Notes under the pieces: model-generated
What the model was told of the DNA's origin: nothing
The model's database searches: none
What the model saw: only the letters and a program-made list of their open reading frames with translations
In this document: one piece after another, positions 32,147-40,240 of the stretch
Layout: each line of letters opens with the position of its first letter
How positions within the stretch are numbered: position 1 is the first letter of the stretch
Program-made: the position numbers and the translations under genes
Source: Streptomyces spinoverrucosus
GTDB lineage: Bacteria > Actinomycetota > Actinomycetes > Streptomycetales > Streptomycetaceae
DNA length: 64,000 bases
Assembly: GCF_015712165.1 (NCBI RefSeq)
Contig: NZ_JADPZX010000001.1
Coordinates: 1,426,001 to 1,490,000 of the forward strand
Direction: 5' to 3'

Positions 32147-34213
32147 ATGACAGCCGAATCCTTCCAGTCCGACGCGGACGAGTACGGCCCCGAGGCGCCC
32201 AGACCGACCGGCCTGCTGGACGTGCTGAGCGTGGCCGCGGTGGTGGTCGACGCCGACGGGCGCATCGTGTTCTGGACCCCGCAGGCCCAGGAGCTCTTCG
32301 GCTACACCGCGGAGGAGGCCCTCGGCACGTACGCGGCGCGGCTGTTCATCCACCCCGAGCATCTGCCGGCCGTGACGAAGCTGTTCGCGGAGGTGCTGGA
32401 GACCGGACGGGCCTGGGCGGGCACCTTCCCGATCCGGCACAAGGACGGCAGCAGTCGTCTGACGGAGTTCCGCAACATGCGGCTGCTGGACGATCTCGGT
32501 GACGTCTACGCCCTCGGCCTCGCCGCCGACCACAACCTGCTCCAGCGCGTCGAGACCGACCTCGCCCTGTGCGAGCGGCTGATCAACCAGTCCCCGATCG
32601 GCCTCGCCCTCATGGACCACGACCTGCGGTATCTGCTGGTCAACCCGGCACTGGAGCGGATCGACGGGGTGCCCGCCGAGGACCACATCGGCCGGCATCT
32701 GCGGGAGACCCTGCACCTGCCGGACATCGACACCATCGAGGCCTGCCTGCGTCAGGTGCTCACCACCGGCAGCCCGCTGCTCGACCAGTACCACGTGGGC
32801 CGCCCGCCGACCGACCCCGAGCACGAGCACGCCTGGTCCCTGTCGTTCTACCGGCTGGAGGACCCCGGCGGGCGGATCCTGGGCGCGGCCACCTCCGTCG
32901 TCGACGTCACCGAACGGCACCGCGCGGCCGCCGAGGCCGACCGGGCCCGGCGGCGCCTCGCCCTCATCGCCGACGCCTCCACCCGGGTCGGCACCACGCT
33001 GGAGGTGGAGCAGACCGCGCGCGAACTGGCCGACATCGCGGCCTCCGAGCTGGCCGACGTGGTCGCCGTGGACGTCCTGGACGCCGCGCTGGCCTGCCGC
33101 CGCAACCGGGCCCCGGACAACGGGCCGGAGTTGTTCCGGGCCCTCGCGCTCAAGGCGGCGCACCCGACGGTGGCGCTGCGCGCCGCCGACCCGCCCGGGG
33201 ACCTCGCCGCCTACGAGGGCGACCGCCTGGTCACCCTGTGCGTGCACACCGGCCGGCCGGTCCTGGTACGGCATGTCGACGACCGGGATCTGCCGCGCAT
33301 CGCCCGGGACGACGAGGCCGGGGCGCTGCTGGCGCAGGCCGGTGTCCACTCGTATCTCGCCGTGCCGTTGATCGCGCACGGCGAGGTGCTCGGCGCCCTC
33401 GACCTCAAGCGCACCCGCAACCCGCTGCCGTTCGACCAGGACGACGTCGTACTGGCCAGTGAGCTGGCCAGCCGTGCCGCCGTGGCCATCGACAACGCCC
33501 GCTGGTTCCAGAGCGTGCGCAACACCGCCCTCACCCTGCAGCGCAGCCTGCTGCCCGACCATCCGCCGCACCACACCGGCCTGGAGCTGGCCTCCCGCTA
33601 CCAGCCCGCGCAGGCCACCAGCGAGGTCGGCGGCGACTGGTACGACGTGATCGGTCTGACCGACGACAAGACCGCCCTGGTCGTCGGCGACGTCATGGGC
33701 AACGGCATCGACGCCGCCGCCACCATGGGCCGGCTGCGCACGGCGACCGTCGCCTACGCGGACCTCGATCTCGACCCCGAGGCCGTGCTCCAGCACCTCG
33801 ACAAGATCACCTGCGATCTGGAGCACTACATCGTGACGTGCGTGTACGCCGTGTACGACCCCCACACCAGACAGTGCCGTATCGCCAACGCGGGCCACAT
33901 GCCGCCCGCGCTGGCCCGCCCCGGGCAGGCCCCCGAGCTGCTCGACCTGCCCACCGGCGCCCCCCTCGGCATCGGCGGCATCCCCTTCGAGCCCACCACG
34001 GTCGAACTGGCCCCCGGCGACCTGCTGGTCCTGTACACCGACGGCCTCGTAGAGACCCGCCACCACCCCATCGACGACCGGCTGAACGCACTCCTCACCT
34101 TCCTCGACGAACCCCACCGGCCGCTGGAGGCGACCTGCGACCTGCTGCTGTACGGTCTGCGCCACCCGGAAGACCACGACGACGTCGCCCTCCTCGTCGC
34201 ACGCGCCCTGTAG
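32147..34213 (+). CDS. PAS-PAS-GAF-SpoIIE protein phosphatase
   Basis: A 688-aa paralogue of the divergent gene at 31981. ATG 32147 follows GGAGGAGGAGG. It has PAS (about 15-120, AAVVVDADGRIVFWTPQAQE), PAS_4 (130-265, INQSPIGLALMDHDLRYLLV), GAF (270-455) and SpoIIE (465-685, SEVGGDWYDVIGL, VVGDVMGNGIDAAATMGRLR, LLVLYTDGLVETR, PEDHDDVALLVARAL). It has no kinase domain and no repeat insert; the phosphatase domain is compact and complete, showing what the neighbour looked like before insertion. Cytoplasmic sensor phosphatase acting on anti-anti-sigma proteins is the expected role. Confidence 0.92.
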   Translation: MTAESFQSDADEYGPEAPRPTGLLDVLSVAAVVVDADGRIVFWTPQAQELFGYTAEEALGTYAARLFIHPEHLPAVTKLFAEVLETGRAWAGTFPIRHKDGSSRLTEFRNMRLLDDLGDVYALGLAADHNLLQRVETDLALCERLINQSPIGLALMDHDLRYLLVNPALERIDGVPAEDHIGRHLRETLHLPDIDTIEACLRQVLTTGSPLLDQYHVGRPPTDPEHEHAWSLSFYRLEDPGGRILGAATSVVDVTERHRAAAEADRARRRLALIADASTRVGTTLEVEQTARELADIAASELADVVAVDVLDAALACRRNRAPDNGPELFRALALKAAHPTVALRAADPPGDLAAYEGDRLVTLCVHTGRPVLVRHVDDRDLPRIARDDEAGALLAQAGVHSYLAVPLIAHGEVLGALDLKRTRNPLPFDQDDVVLASELASRAAVAIDNARWFQSVRNTALTLQRSLLPDHPPHHTGLELASRYQPAQATSEVGGDWYDVIGLTDDKTALVVGDVMGNGIDAAATMGRLRTATVAYADLDLDPEAVLQHLDKITCDLEHYIVTCVYAVYDPHTRQCRIANAGHMPPALARPGQAPELLDLPTGAPLGIGGIPFEPTTVELAPGDLLVLYTDGLVETRHHPIDDRLNALLTFLDEPHRPLEATCDLLLYGLRHPEDHDDVALLVARAL

Positions 34214-34254
34214 GCGGGATTGGCCGCCGGGGGTGCGGGGCGCCCGTCGGCGCC

Positions 34255-34679
34255 ATGGGGCAACCGCGGCGGATCCTGCTCACCGGGCGGTTCAGCTTCC
34301 GGGACGGGGAGGTGACCGCCGGGGACGTGCCGGCCCTGCGGCGGGTGGAGGACGTACTGGAGCGGGCCGGGCCGGCGTACGACGTCGCCTGGTCGGCACC
34401 TCCGTCGTCGTTCCCGGGCTGGTCCTGGCGCTGCGGGCGGGCACTGCGGCACTGGCCGTCGACCCGGTCACGGGCGGCGCGAAGGTGACCGCGCAGGCGC
34501 GCGCCTGCGGCCGGCCCGCGCTGATCGCGGCCGAACGGCTCGAAGTGGGCGAGCCGGAACGGTGGTGGGACTGGTGCCCGAGCGCCGGACGCGGCGCCGC
34601 CCGGCGGGCTCGGGACCGCTTCCGGGACGGCACCGGCGTACGGGACGGGCGGACGCGCTGGCGGCGGCACTGGGGGTGA
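34255..34679 (+). pseudogene. Polysaccharide pyruvyl transferase pseudogene with internal deletion
   Basis: ATG 34255 opens RRILLTGRFSFRDGEVTAGD and RRVEDVLERAGPAYDVAWS, the start of actinobacterial polysaccharide-pyruvyl-transferase-like proteins (normally about 300 aa). After about 34390 the C-terminal part of the same family appears in another frame (LVLALRAGTAALAVDPVTGG, KVTAQARACGRPALI, RWWDWC). The middle, roughly 150-200 codons, is missing, and a frameshift lies at the joint. Intact relatives modify cell-wall glycans and often neighbour glycosyltransferases, as here. Confidence 0.7.
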
Positions 34680-34741
34680 CGGGGACCCGTCCGGGGGCAG
34701 CCGGGCGGCGTGTGTGAGAAGGCTGCGTCTCGCCGCGCAGG

Positions 34742-35260
34742 TCACCTTGCCGCGCGAGTCGCCGCCCGGCCCGACAGCAACGACCGCACCGCCGTGCCCA
34801 GGTCGGTGTGTCCGGCGGTTGCCTGTGGCCGGGCGGTCGTCACGAGGATCCCGTGCGCGCCCGCCCGGCGGGCGGCCTCCAGGTGGGCGTCGGTGTCGCC
34901 GATCACGGCGCAGTGGGCGGGCGCCGTGCACAGGCGGCCGGTGGCCCAGAGGATCAGGCCCGGCTCGGGCGGTCGGCAGTGGCAGCCGTCGGTGGGGGCG
35001 TGCGGGCACACGCCGCGTACGTCGAACGGGCCGAGGAGTTCCTCGACGCGGGCATCGACCCGGCGCACGTCGGCCTCGGTGAGGCGCCCTTGGGAGACGC
35101 CGGGCTGGTGGGTGAGGAAGCCGGTGCGGATGCCGTGGGCGCGCAGCAGCGCGAGCGCCTCGTGGGCGCCGGGGACGGGGCGGACGCGGTCGGGGTCGGC
35201 GTTGTCGGGGACGTCCTCGACGAGGACGCCGTCGCGGTCGAGGAGCACGGCGCGGATCAC
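34742..35260 (-). CDS. HAD-IIIA phosphatase (GmhB/HisB-like)
   Basis: A 172-aa protein from GTG 35260, which overlaps the glycosyltransferase stop by four bases (GTGA). HAD motif I is VLLDRDGVLVEDVP; motif II lies in GIRTGFLTHQPGVSQG; a zinc-loop-like CPHAPTDGCHCRPPEPG follows; motif III/IV is AVIGDTDAHLEAARRAGAHG. This is the pattern of heptose-bisphosphate phosphatases and histidinol phosphatases. With the GT2 gene and the pyruvyl-transferase relic it suggests a glycan-precursor or cell-wall polysaccharide function. In motif II the usual TN is TH, which may affect specificity. Confidence 0.8.
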   Translation of the reverse strand: MIRAVLLDRDGVLVEDVPDNADPDRVRPVPGAHEALALLRAHGIRTGFLTHQPGVSQGRLTEADVRRVDARVEELLGPFDVRGVCPHAPTDGCHCRPPEPGLILWATGRLCTAPAHCAVIGDTDAHLEAARRAGAHGILVTTARPQATAGHTDLGTAVRSLLSGRAATRAAR

Positions 35261-36258
35261 GGCGCCACGTCCCGCCACACGGGCGCGCCCCGGTACCGCC
35301 ACAGTCCGCTCAGCCAGTGCCAGCCGGCCGCCGGCGGAATGAGCGCGCTGGTCACCAGCAGGGTGGTCACCTCGTCCCGGGTGCGCGGGCCGGGCGCGAT
35401 CCGCGCCCAGGCGAACTCGGCGGTGCCCGCGGCCCAGACCGACGCGGCGACAGCGGCGGCCGTACGACGCCCGGCACACGCGAGCACGCACGCGGCCGCG
35501 CCCGCCGCCGTCACCGCGAGGTGGGCGCGGACACGACCGCGCGGCGCGACCGCCTTGCTCCACCACCCGGCGCCGTGCAGCCGCAGCATGAGCGCGTCGT
35601 CGGCGTGCCCGCGCTGGGCGGCCAGCGAGGCCCAGCGGCCTTCGGGACGCACCGGGTGCCGTGTGGTGCGTCGCCCCTGCCGGATGCCCCATCCGGCGTC
35701 GAGCAGCCGCAGGGCCAGGTCGATGTCCTCGCGGTGGCCGCGCAGGAAGCGTTCGTCGAAGCCGCGGACCTGCTTGAGGGCGTCGGTGCGGTACGCCATG
35801 TCGACGGTGCCCCAGCGGGCGCGCGCCCGGGCCACCGTCTCGCGCTCCCAGTCGGTGGGGCGGCGCAGCCCGGGCAGCGGTACGGCGATCACGCCCTGCA
35901 CGCCGGCCGTGTCGGGGCTCGCGGCGGCCAGATCCTGGGTGAGCTGCTCGCACCAGTGCGGGCCGACCTGAACGTCGTCGTCGAGGAAGGCGACCCAGGG
36001 CGAGGCGACCGCGCGCAGGCCGGTGTTGCGGGCGGCGGCGGGGCCGCGGCCGCCGCCGTGCAGCACGGTCGTTCGGTCGCGCAGATCGCCGAGGACGCTC
36101 AGCGGGTGCTCCAGCGGGCCCGGATCCGGGACGGGTCTGTCGTCGACCAGGACGATCTCGCGCGGCGTGGGGCCGGTCGCGGCGGCCAGCGCGGCGAGAC
36201 AGTCGGCGAGGGTGTCACGGACGAGCGTGGGGATCACCACGGCGTAGGCGGCGGTCAT
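35257..36258 (-). CDS. Family 2 glycosyltransferase
   Basis: A 333-aa protein starting MTAAYAVVIPTLVRDTLADC at ATG 36258. It has the GT-A fold motifs: VLVDDRPVPDP, AARNTGLRAVASPWVAFLDD followed by DVQVGP (DxD-type metal site), and GFDERFLRGHREDIDLALRL. Two hydrophobic segments near the C-terminus (AVTAAGAAACVLACA, TLLVTSALIPPAAGWHWL) suggest membrane association. It is coupled by overlap to the HAD phosphatase. It probably adds sugar to an envelope glycan or lipid carrier; donor and acceptor are unknown. Confidence 0.87.
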   Translation of the reverse strand: MTAAYAVVIPTLVRDTLADCLAALAAATGPTPREIVLVDDRPVPDPGPLEHPLSVLGDLRDRTTVLHGGGRGPAAARNTGLRAVASPWVAFLDDDVQVGPHWCEQLTQDLAAASPDTAGVQGVIAVPLPGLRRPTDWERETVARARARWGTVDMAYRTDALKQVRGFDERFLRGHREDIDLALRLLDAGWGIRQGRRTTRHPVRPEGRWASLAAQRGHADDALMLRLHGAGWWSKAVAPRGRVRAHLAVTAAGAAACVLACAGRRTAAAVAASVWAAGTAEFAWARIAPGPRTRDEVTTLLVTSALIPPAAGWHWLSGLWRYRGAPVWRDVAP

Positions 36259-36291
36259 GTCTGGCCGGGTGCCAGAGTGCGGCCGCCTCAA

Positions 36292-36339
36292 ACACGCGAG
36301 TGAGCCGCGCAGGCAACACGCGAGTGAGCCGCGCAGGCA
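36292..36339. repeat. Two tandem 24-bp direct repeats between divergent genes
   Basis: Identical 24-bp copies at 36292-36315 and 36316-36339, each beginning ACACGCGAGTGAGCC and ending GCGCAGGCA. They lie 34 bp upstream of the GT2 start and just before the NodB-gene palindrome. Confidence 0.85.
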
Positions 36340-36353
36340 ACTATAACCCCCGT

Positions 36354-36372
36354 CTATACACTCAGTGTATAG
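36354..36372. promoter_or_regulatory. Operator-like palindrome in front of the deacetylase gene
   Basis: A perfect inverted repeat CTATACACT - C - AGTGTATAG of 19 bp, ending seven bases before ATG 36380. Length and symmetry suit a GntR- or TetR-type dimer site. It would also cover the ribosome-binding region of the NodB gene. Confidence 0.65.
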
Positions 36373-36379
36373 TCTCGGC

Positions 36380-37192
36380 ATGCCTCTCCGACCAGGACTC
36401 CAACACCCCAAGGCACCCGGGAAGACGGACAGACGGGTCACCCCGTTCCGTGCCGCCGCGACTTTCCTGGCGGCCCTGTCCCTGCCGCTCGCCCTGACCG
36501 GCTGCACCAGCCTCGACACGACCGCCCCCAGCGCGGTCCGCGCCCAGGCCGCGTCCGACGGGAAGCCCGCCGCCTTCGGCAGCGTCGACTGCCGACGCGC
36601 CAAGTGCATCGCGCTCACCTTCGACGCGGGCCCCAGCGAGAACTCCCCGCGCCTGCTCGACATCCTGAAGGAGAAGCAGGTCCCGGCGACCTTCTTCCTG
36701 CTCGGCAAGCGGCACATCGAGAAGTACCCGGAGCTGGTCCGGCGGATGGCCGACGAGGGCCACGAGATCGCCAGCCACACCTGGGACCACAAGATCCTCA
36801 CCCGGCTGAAGCCGGACGAGATACGCGAGGAACTCCAGCGCCCCAACGAGGAGATCGAACGCCTCACCGGCCGCCGCCCCACCCTCATGCGCCCGCCCCA
36901 GGGCCGTACGAACGACACCGTGCACGAGATCTGCCGCGAACTCGGCCTCGCCGAGGTCCTGTGGAGCGTCACCGCCAAGGACTACACGACCGACGACTCC
37001 GCCCTCATCCGCCGGCTCGTCCTCGACCAGGCGGGCCGGGACGGCATCATCCTGCTGCACGACATCTACCAGGGGACCGTGCCGGCGGTACCCGGCATCA
37101 TCGACGCGCTCAAGGAACGCGGATACGTGTTCGTGACGGTCCCTCAGCTGCTGGCACCGGGGAAGGCCGAACCGGGCGAGGTCTACCGGTAG
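36380..37192 (+). CDS. NodB-family polysaccharide deacetylase lipoprotein
   Basis: A 270-aa exported protein. The basic N-terminus leads to ATFLAALSLPLALTGC, a lipobox signal. The NodB domain has motif 1 ALTFDAGPSENSPRLLDI, motif 2 SHTWDHKIL (the two His metal ligands), motif 3 LMRPPQGRTND and motif 5 IILLHDIY. Motif 1 is usually TFDDG; here the second Asp, a metal ligand in characterised enzymes, is Ala. The first, catalytic Asp is kept, so activity may be altered. ATG 36380 is chosen over a GTG at 36365, which lies in the palindrome. An SRPBCC gene follows 20 bases downstream. Confidence 0.85.
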   Translation: MPLRPGLQHPKAPGKTDRRVTPFRAAATFLAALSLPLALTGCTSLDTTAPSAVRAQAASDGKPAAFGSVDCRRAKCIALTFDAGPSENSPRLLDILKEKQVPATFFLLGKRHIEKYPELVRRMADEGHEIASHTWDHKILTRLKPDEIREELQRPNEEIERLTGRRPTLMRPPQGRTNDTVHEICRELGLAEVLWSVTAKDYTTDDSALIRRLVLDQAGRDGIILLHDIYQGTVPAVPGIIDALKERGYVFVTVPQLLAPGKAEPGEVYR

Positions 37193-37212
37193 CACCCGCC
37201 TAGGATCGCCCC

Positions 37213-37653
37213 GTGGCCACCTTCCTCCTCGAACGCACGGCTCCGCTCCCCCCGCCCGAGGCCTGGCGCCGGCTCACGGACTGGTCCCGGCACGGTGACG
37301 TCGTCCCGCTGACCCGCGTCACCGTGCTCACCCCTGCGCCGACCCATGTGGGCACGGTGTTCGTGGCCCGTTCCGGGCTCGGCCCGCTGGCCTTCGACGA
37401 CCGGATGGAGGTCACCGTCTGGCAGCCGCCGGCCGACGACGCCCCCGGCCGGTGCCGGCTGGAGAAACGCGGCCGGGTGGTGCGCGGTTGGGCGGAGATC
37501 GAGGTCCGCCCGGGCCCCGGCGGCCGCGCCCACGTGATCTGGCGCGAGGAACTCCGCGTACGTCTGCTGCCGCCCGTCCTCGACGGCGCCCTGGAGCGCG
37601 CGGCCCGCCATGTCTTCGGCCGGGCGGCGAACCGCCTGCTCCGGGGGCGGTGA
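37213..37653 (+). CDS. SRPBCC-fold protein
   Basis: A 146-aa protein from GTG 37213 starting MATFLLERTAPLPPPEAWRR, typical of polyketide-cyclase/lipid-binding SRPBCC proteins: an N-terminal strand, LTDWSRHGDVVPLTRV helix region, central sheet (FDDRMEVTVWQPP, KRGRVVRGWAEIEV) and a C-terminal amphipathic helix (DGALERAARHVFGRAANRLL). No catalytic residues can be assigned. It is 20 bp from the deacetylase stop and likely cotranscribed with it. Confidence 0.75.
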   Translation: MATFLLERTAPLPPPEAWRRLTDWSRHGDVVPLTRVTVLTPAPTHVGTVFVARSGLGPLAFDDRMEVTVWQPPADDAPGRCRLEKRGRVVRGWAEIEVRPGPGGRAHVIWREELRVRLLPPVLDGALERAARHVFGRAANRLLRGR

Positions 37654-37722
37654 CCGGCGCTCACAGCGCCCGCACAGCGCCGACCGAACAGCGCCTCAGG
37701 TCCGCCCTGGAGTGTGGTGCGC

Positions 37723-39030
37723 ATGCACGGACACGGACACAGACTCCGCACCCCCGAAGCCCAACGCACCCGCCGCTGGTTCATGAACCGGGCGCTGCTC
37801 GCCGGCGGCGTCGCCGCGGTGGCGACGATGACCGGCTGCTCCACGGGCTCCTCCGAATCGGCGAGTTCCGCCGCGGCGGCCTCCGGCGCCCCGAGCGGTA
37901 TGCCGTCCGGCGGCCCCGGCGGCATGGGCCCCGGCGCGAGCGAGGTGAAGTACGCGGACTTCGTCGGCGTCACCACCGACGGCAAGGTCGTCGACGACCT
38001 GTACACGATCCACTCCACCGGCGTCTCCACCGACGCGCTGGTCAAGGCCGCGCAGGCGTTCCTCGACGGGCTCTCCCAGAAGCAGCGCCGGGCCACCCTG
38101 TTCGACATCCAGGCCGACGAATGGCTGGCGTGGAGCAATGTCGACGGCTACGAGCGCGAGGGCGTCCGCATGGGCGACCTCACCGACAAGCAGCGCGAGC
38201 TGGGTTACGCGCTGCTCGGCGCGGCCCTCTCGGCCGACGGGCTCACCCAGGCGCGCAACATCATGAAGCTCAACGCGTTCCTCGGCGAGTACAACGGCGG
38301 CGGCAAGGAGACCCTCACCGAGGGCCACTACTTCTTCACCGTCATGGGCACCCCGTCGACCAGCGCGCCCTGGGGCTTCCAGTACGAGGGCCACCATCTG
38401 GCGATCAACTACTTCGTGCTGGGCGACCAGGTCGTGATGACGCCGACCTTCATGGGCTCGGAGCCGACCTCGGCGACGTACGACGGCGAGAAGATCACCA
38501 CCTTCGAGCCGGAGACCACGGCCGGCCTGGCCCTGCTGCGCTCCCTCACCGAGGCGCAGCGGGCGAAGGTGATCTCCACTACCGAGGAGAAGAGCGGCGC
38601 CAACCTGAAGGCAGGCGCGGGCGCCGACAACCTCGAACTCGCCTACCAGGGCCTGCCCGGCTCCGAACTCACCTCCGCCCAGCGGCAGAAGCTGCTCGAC
38701 CTGGTCGGCGTCTACGTCGGCTACCAGGCCGAGGGCCACGCCGAGGTGCGGATGAAGGAGATCGAGGAGCACCTGGACGACACGTACCTCTACTGGCTCG
38801 GCGAGACGGACGACGACTCGGCCTTCTACTACCGCGTGCACAGCCCGGTGGTGCTCATCGAGTACGACGCCCAGTCGCCGCTCGCCTACGGCACCAAGGA
38901 CAGCGGCGGCGGCATGGGCGGCATGAACGGCACGCCCACCCAGCAGCACATCCACACCGTCATCCGCACCCCCAACGGCGGCGACTACGGCGTGGACCTG
39001 CTCAAACTGCACCTGGAGACAGACCACTAG
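37723..39030 (+). CDS. DUF3500 family exported lipoprotein
   Basis: A 435-aa protein. RRWFMNRALLAGGVAAVATM followed by TGCSTG is a signal with lipobox. A Ser/Gly/Met-rich linker follows, then the DUF3500 domain: FLDGLSQKQRRATLFDIQAD, EWLAWSNVDGYEREGVRMGD, EGHYFFTVMGTPSTSAPWGF, QYEGHHLAINYFVLGDQVVM and the C-terminal QQHIHTVIRTPNGGDYGVDL. The many conserved His, Glu and Tyr residues suggest a metal enzyme, but no activity is established for the family as far as I know. Acts outside the cell membrane. A shared hairpin follows. Confidence 0.85.
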   Translation: MHGHGHRLRTPEAQRTRRWFMNRALLAGGVAAVATMTGCSTGSSESASSAAAASGAPSGMPSGGPGGMGPGASEVKYADFVGVTTDGKVVDDLYTIHSTGVSTDALVKAAQAFLDGLSQKQRRATLFDIQADEWLAWSNVDGYEREGVRMGDLTDKQRELGYALLGAALSADGLTQARNIMKLNAFLGEYNGGGKETLTEGHYFFTVMGTPSTSAPWGFQYEGHHLAINYFVLGDQVVMTPTFMGSEPTSATYDGEKITTFEPETTAGLALLRSLTEAQRAKVISTTEEKSGANLKAGAGADNLELAYQGLPGSELTSAQRQKLLDLVGVYVGYQAEGHAEVRMKEIEEHLDDTYLYWLGETDDDSAFYYRVHSPVVLIEYDAQSPLAYGTKDSGGGMGGMNGTPTQQHIHTVIRTPNGGDYGVDLLKLHLETDH

Positions 39031-39049
39031 GGCCTGTCCGATTCAGGCC
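39031..39049. terminator. Bidirectional hairpin between DUF3500 and xdhC genes
   Basis: Arms GGCCTG and CAGGCC with a 7-nt loop. It begins right after the DUF3500 stop and overlaps the last bases of the convergent xdhC gene. Confidence 0.6.
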
Positions 39050-40197
39050 ACCGACCCGATCCGCCCCGCCGGTGCCGACGGCGTGTCGTGGTGGATCGGG
39101 GTGTGCGCGCCGGTCAGCGAAACCCCGCTGCCACCGCGCCGGCCCGCGACGATCTCGGCGGCGATGGACAGGGCCGTCTCCTCCGGCGTACGGGCGCCGA
39201 GGTCCAGGCCGATGGGCGAGCGCAGGCGGGCCAGCTCCAGGTCGGTGACGCCGACGTCGCGCAGCCGCCTGTTGCGGTCGAGGTGGGTGCGGCGCGAGCC
39301 CATGGCGCCGACGTACGCCACCGGCAGCCGCAGCGCCAGCTTCAGCAGGGGTACGTCGAACTTGGCGTCGTGGGTGAGCACACACAGCACCGTGCGGGCG
39401 TCGACGTCGGTGCGCTCCAGGTATTCGTGGGGCCACTCTACGACGATCTCGTCGGCCTCGGGGAAGCGGGCCCGCGTCGCGAAGACGGGGCGGGCGTCGC
39501 ACACCGTGACGTGGTAGCCCAGGAACCTGCCGACGCGGACCAGCGCGGAGGCGAAGTCGATGGCGCCGAAGACGATCATGCGGGGGGCGGGGACCGACGA
39601 CTCGACCAGCACCGTGAGCGGTGCTCCGCACCGAGAGCCCTGCTCTCCGATCTCCAGGGTGCCGGTGCGGCCGGCGTCCAGGAAGGCGCCCGCCTCGGCC
39701 GCGACCGTGCGGTCCAGCTCGGGATGGGCGCCGAAGCCGCCGTCGTACGACCCGTCGGGGCGGACCAGCAGCGCGCGGCCGCCCATCAGTTCGGCCGGGC
39801 CGGAGACGATCCGGGCCACCGCGGCGGGCTCGCGTCGGGACGCGGCGGCCACCGCGGACGCCACCACCGGCCGGACGGGGTCGCCCGCCCGGACCGGGGT
39901 GACCAGGATGTCGATGATGCCGCCGCAGGTCAGTCCGACCGCGAAGGCGTCCTCGTCGCTGTAGCCGAAGCGCTCCAGGACCGGTTCCCCGTCCCGCAAC
40001 GCCTGTTGGCACAGCTCGTACACCGCGCCCTCCACACAGCCGCCGGAGACCGAGCCGATGGCCGTGCCGTCGGCGTCCACCGCGAGGGCGGCGCCCGGCT
40101 GGCGCGGGGCGCTGCCGCTCACGGCCACCACGGTGGCCACGGCGAAGTCGCGTCCCTGCTCGACCCACCGGTGCAGCTCGTCGGCGATGTCCAGCAT
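39043..40197 (-). CDS. xdhC: XdhC-family xanthine dehydrogenase maturation factor
   Basis: A 384-aa protein with the XdhC/CoxI N-terminal domain (FAVATVVAVSGSAPRQPGAA, SVSGGCVEGAVYELCQQAL) and a C-terminal Rossmann XdhC_C domain (MIVFGAIDFASALVRVGRFL, YVGAMGSRRTHLDRNRRL, GLDLGARTPEETALSIAAEI). It loads sulfurated molybdenum cofactor into xanthine dehydrogenase. It lies at the 3' end of the locus, 43 bp after the purine permease gene, with the enzyme subunits upstream on the same strand. Confidence 0.93.
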   Translation of the reverse strand: MLDIADELHRWVEQGRDFAVATVVAVSGSAPRQPGAALAVDADGTAIGSVSGGCVEGAVYELCQQALRDGEPVLERFGYSDEDAFAVGLTCGGIIDILVTPVRAGDPVRPVVASAVAAASRREPAAVARIVSGPAELMGGRALLVRPDGSYDGGFGAHPELDRTVAAEAGAFLDAGRTGTLEIGEQGSRCGAPLTVLVESSVPAPRMIVFGAIDFASALVRVGRFLGYHVTVCDARPVFATRARFPEADEIVVEWPHEYLERTDVDARTVLCVLTHDAKFDVPLLKLALRLPVAYVGAMGSRRTHLDRNRRLRDVGVTDLELARLRSPIGLDLGARTPEETALSIAAEIVAGRRGGSGVSLTGAHTPIHHDTPSAPAGRIGSVA

Positions 40198-40240
40198 GTC
40201 TCGGTCTCCTTAACAGCGGTGTGGGGAGGGCGGTCGGGCG

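Noticed and set aside
28511..34213. A defence system or toxin-antitoxin locus built on the divergent phosphatases
   Set aside because: All visible domains are standard RsbU/RsbW signalling domains; no nuclease, toxin or other defence domain is present nearby.
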